DNA of 64,000 nucleotides from Agathobaculum ammoniilyticum (GTDB lineage: Bacteria > Bacillota > Clostridia > Oscillospirales > Butyricicoccaceae), in assembly GCF_025567315.1 (NCBI RefSeq), contig NZ_JAOQJE010000013.1, positions 14,724 through 78,723 on the forward strand, read 5' to 3'. The position numbers and the translations under genes are program-made. The notes below the pieces were generated by a model. The model was not told the DNA's origin, did no database searches, and saw only the letters and a list, made by a program, of their open reading frames with translations. Below are positions 41,262 through 49,982 of the stretch, piece by piece (position 1 is the stretch's first letter; each line of letters opens with the position of its first letter).

Positions 41262-41295
41262 AAAAGAGCAGCCGGTTGGATCAGGCTGCTCTTTC
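41262..41295 (+). terminator. Terminator of the ECF/anti-sigma unit
   Basis: AAAGAGCAGCC with GGCTGCTCTTT, 11-bp stem, ten-base loop. Confidence 0.75.
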
Positions 41296-41483
41296 ACTTA
41301 TTGCACAACATTAATCCTTTTATTTTGTGCATCTCCTACAATTATTATGACCCGCCGCCGGTTTAGCGGCTCAAAATGATGAAAATACAGAAATCTGCAA
41401 AAAACGCTTTATTTTCCTGTCTTTTATGCTATAATGATAACATAAATCAGATTTTGGAAAGCATTGCACAGGAGGTAAGTACT

Positions 41484-41741
41484 ATGACCAGAGGAATCCG
41501 CGTAAAAAATACGGACGACATTCAGAAGATCAACAAGATCGTCACCAAGTATGGCTTTGATATCTGGATCCACGGCAAGAGCGGCATGGTAGACGCCAAG
41601 AGCCTGCTCGGCATGTTCCTGCTCTCCCTCAACGAGCCTCTGCAGATCGTGCTGGAGGACAGCGTCGACCCGACCGCGTTGTTCAAGGATCTCGCCGACT
41701 ACCTTGAGATCGACGACGAGGACGTTGACGAAAAGAAATGA
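41484..41741 (+). CDS. HPr-family protein without the active-site His (Crh-like)
   Basis: This 85-residue protein has the HPr fold pattern. The Ser46 region is kept (VDAKSLLGMFLLSLNEPLQI matching the NLKSIMGVMSL of HPr), but the N-terminal GIHARPA loop with His15 is missing (MTRGIRVKNTDDIQKINKIV). It cannot carry PEP phosphate but could be phosphorylated on Ser by HPr kinase, like Crh of Bacillus. The ATG has CAGGAGGT upstream, and the promoter shows an extended -10, TGCTATAAT. It is monocistronic. Confidence 0.82.
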   Translation: MTRGIRVKNTDDIQKINKIVTKYGFDIWIHGKSGMVDAKSLLGMFLLSLNEPLQIVLEDSVDPTALFKDLADYLEIDDEDVDEKK

Positions 41742-41749
41742 TTCTGCGC

Positions 41750-41779
41750 AAAAAGCCGCTGCTTTAGCAGCGGCTTTTT
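41750..41779. terminator. Bidirectional terminator
   Basis: AAAAAGCCGCTGC/GCAGCGGCTTTTT, 13-bp stem with four-base loop, between the HPr-like gene and the convergent GNAT gene. Confidence 0.85.
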
Positions 41780-42529
41780 CTATTGCCATAGCTCATACGC
41801 CGGATATGCGCCTGCCGGAAGATAGCCCAGCGTTTTGTCCAGGTGTGCGGATACCGGATGCGCTGCATCCCAGGACGGATGCAGCCCCCGTTCGAGGCAC
41901 GCGAGGATAAGCGCCGCCGCGCAGGCGCGTGCCAAGCCCAGCCTCCGGTGCGACGGATGGGTGTCGATCTCCACTTCGATGCCGCCCGGCCAGTCCGCAT
42001 AGCAGGACGCGCCACACAGCAGCCGCCCCGCCCTTACTGCCGCTATCCCCAGCCCATGCGCTGCAAAGTCTTCCCAGTCAGGGTATTGCGAGGTCAGATC
42101 CCTGCTCCATTCCTCCTGCCCCGCCTGGCGGAACAGCGCCCCGTCCATCCAGCGCAGGGCGTACTCATCCGGCACGCGGGCGGCCAGCACTGACAGCTTC
42201 GCACGCTGAAAGGCGTTCTTTTTTGCAAAGGCATACCGCTCCGTCAGGCGCGCCTGTGGATAGCACTGTTCGATCAGCGGCCGCCAGTCCGGTGTGCGCG
42301 GGATCAGTATGGTATATGGCCGCGTGTTCTCCGGCTGCCAGGCCGCGACACGCGCGTCCGGCTCTCCCGCGAAAAAGCAGAAATCCCCGACGCGCACCTG
42401 CGCCGACCGGTATGCCCCATCCGCGACCGCATATCCCATTCGTCCGGCAAGATAGGCGTACAGCATGCCCTCCTCCCAGCCGTTTAGCAGCGGACCGATG
42501 CATTGGGGCGACGCAACGCGCCCGATCAC
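41780..42529 (-). CDS. GNAT acetyltransferase
   Basis: This 249-residue protein has a C-terminal GNAT fold with the acetyl-CoA loop THPSHRRLGLARACAAALIL; the preceding CGASCYADWPGGIEVEID strands are typical of the GNAT_acetyltran family. The substrate is unknown. It is the last gene of the yqeG-endonuclease-aroQ-peptidase unit, its ATG overlapping the peptidase stop by four bases. The helical N-terminal half (residues 1-110) is not assigned. Confidence 0.8.
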   Translation of the reverse strand: MIGRVASPQCIGPLLNGWEEGMLYAYLAGRMGYAVADGAYRSAQVRVGDFCFFAGEPDARVAAWQPENTRPYTILIPRTPDWRPLIEQCYPQARLTERYAFAKKNAFQRAKLSVLAARVPDEYALRWMDGALFRQAGQEEWSRDLTSQYPDWEDFAAHGLGIAAVRAGRLLCGASCYADWPGGIEVEIDTHPSHRRLGLARACAAALILACLERGLHPSWDAAHPVSAHLDKTLGYLPAGAYPAYELWQ

Positions 42530-43590
42530 AGGACCACCAGCGCCTTGGGCGCTTCGGTCAGGTTGATACAGCCGTCCTCAATCACATACAGCATATCCTC
42601 GATGCGCACGCCGAAGCGTCCCGACAGATAGATGCCCGGCTCGGCGGTTACGACCGCCCCCGCCGGAAGCCGCGCCTCGCCGCGCGGTCCCGCGGTCGGC
42701 GCCTCATGGATCTCCAGGCCGACGCCATGGCCAAAGCCGTGGCCGAACGCATCGCCGTATCCCGCGTCCGCAATGACCTGACGCGCCGCCGCATCCACCG
42801 CCCGTCCAGTGACGCCCGCCTTGCAGCACGCGATTCCCGCAAGCTGCGCGTTCAGCACCGTATCGTATACGGTCTGCATCTCGTCGGTCACATGACCGAC
42901 CGCCACTGTGCGCGTCATGTCCGAGCAGTATCCGTCCACGATGCAGCCGAAGTCCATGGTGACGAAATCCCCCGCCGCGATCGCCTTTTCCGTCGGCACA
43001 CCGTGCGGCTTGGAGCTGTTCGCGCCCGATACGACGATAGGGTCGAACGACATGTTTTCCGCGCCGTAATGCAACATCAGGTAGGTCAGCCGTGCGGCGA
43101 CCTCTTTTTCGGTCACGCCAATCCGGATATCGTTCAGCACCTCTTCGAGCGCCCGCTCGGCAATGCGCTGTGCGGCGGCAATCCTGCCAACCTCATCGTC
43201 CTCTTTTGTGATGCGCAGGCGCTCCACACCATCCTCCAGGCGCATCGCCGCAGCGTGCAGCGCGGAGGACCAGGACATGTACTCCGCATAGGTCATCTGC
43301 TTGTCTTCCAGTGCGATTTTCTTTACGCCGTCCTGCCCAATCAGCTCGTTGATGACAGCGGAATAACTCCTCCCGCTGCCGATCTCGCGCACCTCGAATC
43401 CTGATACCGCGGCGCGCGCCGCCTCGACATAACGGAAATCCGTATAGAACACCGCCTGGTCCGCCGACAGGTAGACCGCGCCGGCGGTCGAATGGAATCC
43501 GGTCGCATACCGCCGACTGATTTCGCTGGTCAGCACCATCGCGTCATACGGCGCCTCGCGCAGCAGTGCGCGCAATTCTTCCCGTTTCAT
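42526..43590 (-). CDS. M24 aminopeptidase (Xaa-Pro type)
   Basis: This 354-residue protein has an N-terminal creatinase-like domain (RYATGFHSTAGAVYLSADQA) and a pita-bread catalytic domain with all metal ligands: MDFGCIVDGYCSDMTRTVAV (two Asp), GHGFGHGVGLEIHEAP (His), TAEPGIYLSGRFGVRIEDML (two Glu). It removes N-terminal residues next to proline in the cytoplasm. It lies seven bases after aroQ, an arrangement also seen in Bacillus (aroQ-yqhT). Confidence 0.92.
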   Translation of the reverse strand: MKREELRALLREAPYDAMVLTSEISRRYATGFHSTAGAVYLSADQAVFYTDFRYVEAARAAVSGFEVREIGSGRSYSAVINELIGQDGVKKIALEDKQMTYAEYMSWSSALHAAAMRLEDGVERLRITKEDDEVGRIAAAQRIAERALEEVLNDIRIGVTEKEVAARLTYLMLHYGAENMSFDPIVVSGANSSKPHGVPTEKAIAAGDFVTMDFGCIVDGYCSDMTRTVAVGHVTDEMQTVYDTVLNAQLAGIACCKAGVTGRAVDAAARQVIADAGYGDAFGHGFGHGVGLEIHEAPTAGPRGEARLPAGAVVTAEPGIYLSGRFGVRIEDMLYVIEDGCINLTEAPKALVVL

Positions 43591-43597
43591 AGCCGCC

Positions 43598-44032
43598 TCA
43601 CCCGATGATCGCCTTGACCGCGTCCACAGCCAGCAGGTAGCTGTGCTTGCCGAAGCCCGCGATCACGCCCGCGCACACCGGCCCGATGACCGATTTGTGC
43701 CGGAACTCCTCGCGCGCATGCACGTTGGACATGTGGACCTCCACACAGGGCAGGCGCACTGACGCGATCGCATCCCGAAGCGCGTAGCTGTAATGCGTAT
43801 ACGCGCCCGCGTTGATAATGATGGCCGCGCAGTCCTCGCGCGCCGCGTGGATGCGGTCGATCAGCGCCCCTTCCACGTTGGACTGGAACACCGCGCAGCT
43901 CATGCCAAGGCGCTCGCACTTGGCCACGACCTCGGCGTTGATCGCGGCAAGCGTATCCGAGCCGTAGATGCCCGGCTCGCGCTGGCCGGTCAGGTTGAGG
44001 TTTGGTCCATGAATCAGCAGCACTTTTTTCAT
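43598..44032 (-). CDS. aroQ: 3-dehydroquinate dehydratase, type II
   Basis: This 144-residue type II enzyme has VLLIHGPNLNLTGQREPGIY with the active-site Tyr loop, FQSNVEGALIDRIHAA, IINAGAYTHYSYALRDAI and VEVHMSNVHAREEFRHKSVI with the catalytic His. It converts 3-dehydroquinate to 3-dehydroshikimate. Its ATG overlaps the stop of the endonuclease-like gene by four bases. Confidence 0.96.
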   Translation of the reverse strand: MKKVLLIHGPNLNLTGQREPGIYGSDTLAAINAEVVAKCERLGMSCAVFQSNVEGALIDRIHAAREDCAAIIINAGAYTHYSYALRDAIASVRLPCVEVHMSNVHAREEFRHKSVIGPVCAGVIAGFGKHSYLLAVDAVKAIIG

Positions 44033-44889
44033 TTTTCCGTCTCCTTTTTATATAAGTCCATCATCATCCGCGCGTCCTCGGCCTGTGTGCCGGCCGATTC
44101 GCAGATAAAGGTCGGCGCATAGCCGCGCGCCGCCGTTTCCTGCGCAACCGGCAGGAAATCCGGCCCGTATACGGTATCCGAAAAGGTCAGGTGGCGCACC
44201 TCGCCTTTGTCATTGTATTCGATATGGGAAAAGTGCGCGTGCAGAATGCGTGTCCGCTCCGCACCGATGCCGTTTTCCAGCCGATCGAACAGGCGCGCCA
44301 CATCCTCCCGCGTGGACATCCCGCCGCCTGTGCGGCAGTTCAGGTGTCCGAAATCGATGCACGGCAGCAGGCGCTCGTCTGCCGCCACCAGCTCGCAGAC
44401 CTCCTCCGCTGAACCGAGCACGCTTTTTTTGCCCATGGTTTCCAGACAGACCGCGCAGCCGGTCAGGTGTTCCTCCTCCAGCGCACGCAGGATGTTTTTC
44501 ACATTTTCATGCGTGTTGCGCATTGCGCGCTCGCGCGTCAGCTTTCCCTGGCCGCCGCAATGGACCACCATGCGCACCGCGCCCAGCGGCACGGCAAGTC
44601 GCGCCGTATCCAGCACATACCCGATGTTTTTCTCCATCCGCTCGCTTTCCTCAGAGGAAAGGTTGATGAAATACGGCGCGTGGATGCTCATCTGGACGCC
44701 GTGCGCACGCGCGGCCGCGCCGATCCTTTTTGCGGTATCTTCCCCGCATCGCACACCGCGGCCGCACTGGTATTCAAACGCAGTCAGCCCCCTGGCCGCA
44801 ATCCAGGCGGGAGCGTCCTCGCTTTTTTTAAAGCCCTCGGCGGCAAAGGATTCCGAATTGCCGGCGGGTCCGAACCTTGCTTCAATCAT
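44029..44889 (-). CDS. Endonuclease IV-like AP endonuclease/TIM barrel protein
   Basis: This 286-residue TIM-barrel protein (AP endonuclease family 2) has MSIHAPYFINLSSEESERME, VVHCGGQG, CLETMGKKSVLGSAEEVCEL, CIDFGHLNCRTGG and HAHFSHIEYNDKGEVRHLTF, giving the His/Glu/Asp zinc ligands of endonuclease IV. It is somewhat divergent, so activity on abasic sites is likely but not certain; a sugar isomerase of the same fold is the alternative. ATG 44889 overlaps the yqeG stop. Confidence 0.8.
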   Translation of the reverse strand: MIEARFGPAGNSESFAAEGFKKSEDAPAWIAARGLTAFEYQCGRGVRCGEDTAKRIGAAARAHGVQMSIHAPYFINLSSEESERMEKNIGYVLDTARLAVPLGAVRMVVHCGGQGKLTRERAMRNTHENVKNILRALEEEHLTGCAVCLETMGKKSVLGSAEEVCELVAADERLLPCIDFGHLNCRTGGGMSTREDVARLFDRLENGIGAERTRILHAHFSHIEYNDKGEVRHLTFSDTVYGPDFLPVAQETAARGYAPTFICESAGTQAEDARMMMDLYKKETEK

Positions 44890-45394
44890 GCCGCGCCCTC
44901 GCTTCCATCCGGCGCCTGCCGCGCTCGATAAAACCGCGTTCGAGCTGGTAGCGCACATTCACCCAGAAAAAGCGGCGGTCCAGCGTCTGCACATAGCAGG
45001 TCAGCGCGCCGACACGGTTGCCGCCGAACACGTCGGTAAAGATCTGGTCGCCCACCACGGCGGTCTGGGAGAGCGGCACGCCCAGCCGCTCAGCCGCGCG
45101 CTGGAACCCGCCGGAAAACGGCTTCCCCGCGCGACTGATGAAATCCACACCGAGCGCGGCGCAGAATTTCTCCACGCGCGCGGCCCTGTTATTGGAAAAC
45201 ACCAGCACCTTCATCCCCGCGTCGCGCAGCGCGCGCACAAACGGCGCCAGAGAATCCGGCGGCAGCGCAGCCTTATGCGAGGCCATCGTGCCGTCCAGGT
45301 CGATCAGCACGCTGCGCACATGGTTCTCGCGCAGCAATTGCGGGGTAATGTCATAAATCGACTCAAATACATAGTCGGGAATCAGTTTACTCAT
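44882..45394 (-). CDS. YqeG-family HAD phosphatase
   Basis: This 170-residue HAD-IIIA protein has motif I VLIDLDGTMASHK, motif II VLVFSNN, Lys in GKPFSGGFQRAAERL and motif III VVGDQIFTDVFGGNRVGALT. It matches the YqeG family of putative phosphoglycolate- or phosphatidylglycerophosphate-type phosphatases. It is the first gene of the five-gene minus-strand unit ending with the GNAT. Confidence 0.9.
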   Translation of the reverse strand: MSKLIPDYVFESIYDITPQLLRENHVRSVLIDLDGTMASHKAALPPDSLAPFVRALRDAGMKVLVFSNNRAARVEKFCAALGVDFISRAGKPFSGGFQRAAERLGVPLSQTAVVGDQIFTDVFGGNRVGALTCYVQTLDRRFFWVNVRYQLERGFIERGRRRMEARARHD

Positions 45395-45484
45395 TCGTTT
45401 ACTCCTGCGTTCTCACTTTGGGAATTGCCACATATAGTGTAATGGAATTTGTCCAAAAAGTCCAGAGCAAGGGAGTCGATCACA

Positions 45485-46255
45485 ATGGTATATACGAAAA
45501 ATCTCATCCTGGTATGCACCGGCCGCGACACGGTATATGCGGCGAAGCACGGCATCCCCGTGCTGCACCTCTGTCTTGGCATCACGCCCACCGGCGCGCT
45601 GCAGCGCCTGCAGCTTCCCACTGTGCAGGCGCGCTGCCTGCTGGGCCTGTGCGACCCGCCGCGTTCGCTCGCCGACTGCAATGCAGACAGGCTTGCCGCC
45701 GACCTGGTGTTCGAGGCAAAGCGCACGGACGCGCCCGGTGTGTTCGCGGATTTTGAGCACGATACCCCGCGCGGCCGGATGCTGCTCGCTGCGTTCGACA
45801 AGGCGCTGCACGAAGCGGAAATCCCGTTCTACGTCCCGCTCGCCTGCGGTCGGTCGCTGACGCATGCGATCCTCACCACGCCGACCGCGCTGTCCGGCGG
45901 CAGCCTGACCGACTACATCTCCTCCCTGCAGGGCATTTACGGTGCAGCCCGCATCGCGGCGTTCCTGCAGCCGGTCTCGCAGGATTTCACGCTTCCGTCC
46001 AACTCGCCCAACGGCAAACCGCTCACCAACACCGAGCGCGAAACCCTGCTCGGCCGCACCGGATCGCAGACCTTTTTCTCCCGCGAGCTGTGCGCCAAGT
46101 ATTTCACCTATACGGACAGCGAGGGACGCGCGCACTTTGTCCTGTTCGACGATGCCTCCACGCTCGAGGCCAAGCTCGCGCAACTGTCCGGCTGCGGCGT
46201 GCAGGCCGTGTTCGCCCTGTTTCCGGACGCAAAGCAACTGCTCAGTCCGTCGTGA
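45485..46255 (+). CDS. Hypothetical protein
   Basis: This 256-residue soluble protein (MVYTKNLILVCTGRDTVYAA, HLCLGITPTGALQRLQLPTV, YVPLACGRSLTHAIL) has alternating strands and helices throughout, suggesting an alpha/beta fold. No motif is assigned. ATG 45485 has GGGAG nine bases upstream; the frame back to 45449 is not needed. It is convergent with ybaK and overlaps its 3' end by 14 bases. Codon use is like its neighbours. Confidence 0.7.
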   Translation: MVYTKNLILVCTGRDTVYAAKHGIPVLHLCLGITPTGALQRLQLPTVQARCLLGLCDPPRSLADCNADRLAADLVFEAKRTDAPGVFADFEHDTPRGRMLLAAFDKALHEAEIPFYVPLACGRSLTHAILTTPTALSGGSLTDYISSLQGIYGAARIAAFLQPVSQDFTLPSNSPNGKPLTNTERETLLGRTGSQTFFSRELCAKYFTYTDSEGRAHFVLFDDASTLEAKLAQLSGCGVQAVFALFPDAKQLLSPS

Positions 46256-46721
46256 CCGGCGCGGTCCTGGCCCGCGTCAGGCCGAGCAGGTCCGCCGGCG
46301 CGCACTCGATTTGGAAACCGATCCTGCCTGCGGAGACAATGACAGACGGCAGGCGGCTCACACTTTCGTCAAACACGGTCGGGAACGCCTTTTTCATCCC
46401 GACCGGCGAGCAGCCGCCGCGCACATACCCCGTCAGGCCGAGCAGTTCTCGGACATGCACCAGTTCGACCGCCTTTTCCCCCGCCGCCTTGGCCGCTTTT
46501 TTCAGGTCAAGCTCCTTCGCCACCGGAATGACGAACACATGGCAGCTGCCCGACCGGCCGCGCGCCACCAGCGTCTTGAACACCTGCGCCTCATCCTGTC
46601 CCAAAAGCCGCGCGACCGTTGCGCCGTCTACCGCTTCCTTGCCGTGTGGATACGCATGCGCCGTATAGGGGATCCTGTGCTGCTCCAGCACCCGCATTAC
46701 ATTGGTTTTATCCGAAGCCAT
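46242..46721 (-). CDS. ybaK: Cys-tRNA(Pro)/Cys-tRNA(Cys) deacylase
   Basis: This 159-residue YbaK/EbsC-type editing domain has MRVLEQHRIPYTAHAYPHGK, QVFKTLVARG with the catalytic Lys, VIPVAKELDLKKAAKAAGEK, GYVRGGCSPVGMKKAFPTVF and SAGRIGFQIECAPADLLGLT. It clears mischarged Cys-tRNA(Pro). It has its own promoter (TTGCTT, 17 bp, TATAAT) in the space after 46721. Confidence 0.93.
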   Translation of the reverse strand: MASDKTNVMRVLEQHRIPYTAHAYPHGKEAVDGATVARLLGQDEAQVFKTLVARGRSGSCHVFVIPVAKELDLKKAAKAAGEKAVELVHVRELLGLTGYVRGGCSPVGMKKAFPTVFDESVSRLPSVIVSAGRIGFQIECAPADLLGLTRARTAPVTTD

Positions 46722-46790
46722 CGTCCTCGCTCCTATCTGCGTTTTATACAGATATTATAGCTATTGTTTGTGCAACAAGCAAGAAATATC

Positions 46791-46821
46791 AAAGGGGTTT
46801 CTCTGAGGAGAAACCCCTTTT
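46791..46821. terminator. Terminator of the 46837 SLH gene
   Basis: AAAGGGGTTTCTC with GAGAAACCCCTTT, 13-bp perfect stem and four-base loop. Confidence 0.85.
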
Positions 46822-46836
46822 CCCGCACCGCCCGTT

Positions 46837-48687
46837 TTATTTTTCGCGCGCGATGATGATGCGGATGCGCCCGCAGTCCCCTGTATCCTTATCATAATAG
46901 CAGGTGATGCTGTATGAATCGAAATTGTTCCGCAGTTCGGTCAGTGAGAGCAGGCTGTAGCTCGCGTTTTCGGACCGGTATACCGCGCACTCATCCGAAA
47001 ACAGCCAACTGTCCCCGTCCTTGGACACTCCGAGCTGCGTGATGGTATCCGGATTCTTGATCGCCTTCAGCGCGCTCACCGCGGAAAGCTGCCCGTCCTC
47101 GACCGTCAGCCTGGCCGGTCCGTTGGAGGCGCCCAGCGTCCTGCCGTTGGTGGAAAGCGTCTGTTTTTCTCCATTCACCAGGTAAGTATAGCTGCCGGAA
47201 ACGCTCATATCGTCCGACTGCTCCTTGACGCTGGTGATGATGCCGTATTCATACAGGTCGCCGGTAAAATCGCGCAGGATCAGGTCGGTGATCTCGCCCG
47301 CGCCGTTCGTCGCGCAGTAGCGCACGTCCGTGGAGTCCAGCGCTGCGCCGTTTAAGCGGGAGTAATACACCCGCTTGGCGCTTGAGGCGTTGGTATCCAG
47401 GATGCGCACGTCCTTTGCCATCGTTTTGCTGCCGATCGTGTAGCCGGACACCGCCCCGCGCACCGTGGAGGACTTCAGGATAGAAACATCGGTTTCGGAC
47501 GAGCCGAAACCGATGGATACCAGGTCCCCTGTGCTGATCGAGGTCCGTGTGCAGGGATATACATAGCTGTTGCCATCCATAGCCGTGACCGTAATGGTGC
47601 GCGAGGTATAGGCGTTGCCGACCGAATTGTAGTATGTGCCGGTCCCCGTGGCGGTCACCATGCCGACAACCTCGGACACATATTCGTCCGCCGGCAGCGC
47701 GGCGGCGACCTTGCCGTCGCGCCCGAGCAGCAGGGTCACGATATCGCCTACATTCAGCCCGCCCAGCGTGGACAGCTCGAAAGCGGCGTCGCTGGTTTCG
47801 ATCTCATAGGTGTTGCCCGCGACCGTCACGGAGGTCGGGGACGCCGCCGAGGGCGAGGCGGACTGGTAGGTGCCTGTCACCGCGTTGGCATACGCCCATA
47901 CCGCGGAGCCGGTGTAATACACCACGTCGTACCGTTGTATCGCATCCGCGGAGGATGTGTAGCCGTTGCGGTACACGGTTTTCCCCTCTGTCGAAACGAT
48001 GCTGGATATGCCGTTTTCCACAATGTAGGGTCCCTTCATCGTATCAGAAACGATATTCAGGTAATCGATCTCATCGTTTTCGTTCAGCGTGTAACCCAGC
48101 ATCTGCGCGTAGACCTGTCCGTCCTTGGTATCCGCGTTGAGCAGGTTGTAAAACAGGTACATCATGTTCCGCCGTGTCATGGCCGAACCCTGCGACGCGG
48201 TGACCTTGCTGTCCAGCCCCAGCGATTCGTACAGGGCGAGCTGCCCATACGGATAGGAGCCGGAAAAGTCCTCGGTCGTGTAACCGAGCAGCTTGAGTAC
48301 GCCGGTCGCGGCCTCCTCCAGCGTGACGGTTTTGTCCGGCCGGAAGCTGCCGTCCAGATAGCCGGTCAGCCAGCCCTGCTGCACGGCGGTCTTGATATAG
48401 CCTGCCGCCCAGTGGGTATATGGCACATCCTTGAACGGGGAAGAATTGGATGCCCCCGCCACCTTGTCCTGATAGGTGGAGGCCGCAACGAGCATCTTCG
48501 CGTATTCCGCGCGGGTGACCGTTTTGTCTAGGTTCATATCCCCGTTTGGGTCGCCCACCATAATCTCCGTGGACCGGATCACCTGCTCGATCACACTATC
48601 CGATACCTCGGACGTGGCCAGCGCGGCGGGCAGGCCGCCCAGCAGCACTGCCGCCGCCGTCAGCAGCGAAAGCAGTTTTTTCTTCAA
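46837..48687 (-). CDS. SLH-domain surface protein
   Basis: This 616-residue protein has a signal peptide (KKKLLSLLTAAAVLLGGLPA, then ALATSEV) and SLH repeats in the first 200 residues (LDKTVTRAEYAKMLVAASTY, GYIKTAVQQGWLTGYLDGSF, LALYESLGLDSKVTASQGSA). A long strand-rich region with repeated modules follows (SVTVAGNTYEIETSDAAFEL, TSISTGDLVSIGFGSSETDV, TITCYYDKDTG-like end). TTG 48687 is the likely start: GGAGGAG lies six bases upstream and the signal peptide begins there. It should be bound non-covalently to the wall polymer. Function of the exposed part is unknown. Confidence 0.85.
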   Translation of the reverse strand: MKKKLLSLLTAAAVLLGGLPAALATSEVSDSVIEQVIRSTEIMVGDPNGDMNLDKTVTRAEYAKMLVAASTYQDKVAGASNSSPFKDVPYTHWAAGYIKTAVQQGWLTGYLDGSFRPDKTVTLEEAATGVLKLLGYTTEDFSGSYPYGQLALYESLGLDSKVTASQGSAMTRRNMMYLFYNLLNADTKDGQVYAQMLGYTLNENDEIDYLNIVSDTMKGPYIVENGISSIVSTEGKTVYRNGYTSSADAIQRYDVVYYTGSAVWAYANAVTGTYQSASPSAASPTSVTVAGNTYEIETSDAAFELSTLGGLNVGDIVTLLLGRDGKVAAALPADEYVSEVVGMVTATGTGTYYNSVGNAYTSRTITVTAMDGNSYVYPCTRTSISTGDLVSIGFGSSETDVSILKSSTVRGAVSGYTIGSKTMAKDVRILDTNASSAKRVYYSRLNGAALDSTDVRYCATNGAGEITDLILRDFTGDLYEYGIITSVKEQSDDMSVSGSYTYLVNGEKQTLSTNGRTLGASNGPARLTVEDGQLSAVSALKAIKNPDTITQLGVSKDGDSWLFSDECAVYRSENASYSLLSLTELRNNFDSYSITCYYDKDTGDCGRIRIIIAREK

Positions 48688-48804
48688 GAGTAACTCCTCC
48701 TTTTTTGTGCGCCCATCGCGGAGGCGAGGGCGGGTTATCCGAAAATGGTTTCCGCTGGAACTTTTTTCGGTATCCAAGGGGGAACCTGCCCCCTCGCGTG
48801 CTTT

Positions 48805-49980
48805 TCAGTCGTACCGCAGCGCGTCGATCGGGTTGAGCTTCGCCGCCTTGTTCGCGGGCATGAAGCCGAAGAACACGCCGATAAACACGGAAACGCCGAA
48901 GCTGATTGCAACCGCGCCCACGCTCGGCGTCGTGGTCATGCCAATGATCTGACCGGCGATCACCGCGACCACCGAGCCGAACACAATGCCGATCACGCCG
49001 CCCAGGGCGGAGGTCGTACCCGCTTCGATCACGAACTGCCGCATGATATCCTTTTTCTTCGCGCCGAGCGACTTGCGGATGCCGATTTCGCGGGTGCGCT
49101 CCGTGACCGAGACCAACATGATGTTCATAATGCCGATGCCGCCGACCAGCAGCGAGATGCCCGCGATGCCGACCAGCACCATGGTCATCATATTGGTCAT
49201 TTCGGTCATGGAATCCACCATTTCCTGCATGTCAGAGATCATGTAATAATCGTCGTTCTGGAACACCGCATACAGCGCGTTATCGATCAGGGTGGTGCCT
49301 TCGCTGTTGAGGGACGCATCCCAGGTGGCAAACAGAAAGCTGGATATTGCGCCGAATGTCAGCTTGGAGGCCGTGGTATACGGCAGGTATACACAGTCGT
49401 CCGCCGAGCCTTCGGAGGAATCGTCCTGCTCCTCCAGCACGCCGACCACGGTCAGAGCGTTACCGTTGACCTTGATGGTCTGCCCGACCGCATCGCCGCC
49501 CAGCATATTCGCCACATAGGTCCCGACGACCGCCACCTTATTGCGGGCATCCAAATCTGCATAGCTGATGAAGCGGCCCTCCCGCATCGTCAGCTTGGAT
49601 ATCTCCGCGTACTGCTCGGAAACGCCGGTCACGCCCGTGGAGCTGAAAGAATCCGAATCCGTTCCTGTTTTCACCGAACCCATGACCGATACCGTCGGAC
49701 TCATGCCCATAAAGGTATCCGTGTTTTCCTCATACAGCGCGTACATGTCGTCCGTATCCACCGTGCGCGAGGAGCCGCGTCCGGTTACGGTCACGGTCAG
49801 CGTATTGGTACCCATATCCTCGAACATGGAGGTCACCTCTCCCGTCATGCCCTGCATGAGCGAAACCAGGATAATGACCGACGCCACGCCGATGATAATG
49901 CCCAGCATGGTCAGAAACGCGCGCATCTTGCTGCCCGACAGGCTCTTGAACGCCAGCTTGAACGCCTGTGTGAACCCCAT
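48805..49980 (-). CDS. MacB-type ABC transporter permease (FtsX-like)
   Basis: This 391-residue protein has an N-terminal span (RAFLTMLGIIIGVASVIILV), an extracytoplasmic MacB_PCD domain (residues 45-265) and three C-terminal spans (VLVGIAGISLLVGGIGIMNI, GGVIGIVFGSVVAVIAGQII, VSVFIGVFFGFMPANKAAKL) with the ERTREIGIRKSLGAKKKDI coupling motif. It works with the ATPase immediately upstream and the adaptor before it, moving a peptide, antibiotic or lipid-like substrate by mechanotransmission. Confidence 0.9.
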   Translation of the reverse strand: MGFTQAFKLAFKSLSGSKMRAFLTMLGIIIGVASVIILVSLMQGMTGEVTSMFEDMGTNTLTVTVTGRGSSRTVDTDDMYALYEENTDTFMGMSPTVSVMGSVKTGTDSDSFSSTGVTGVSEQYAEISKLTMREGRFISYADLDARNKVAVVGTYVANMLGGDAVGQTIKVNGNALTVVGVLEEQDDSSEGSADDCVYLPYTTASKLTFGAISSFLFATWDASLNSEGTTLIDNALYAVFQNDDYYMISDMQEMVDSMTEMTNMMTMVLVGIAGISLLVGGIGIMNIMLVSVTERTREIGIRKSLGAKKKDIMRQFVIEAGTTSALGGVIGIVFGSVVAVIAGQIIGMTTTPSVGAVAISFGVSVFIGVFFGFMPANKAAKLNPIDALRYD

Positions 49981-49982
49981 CG

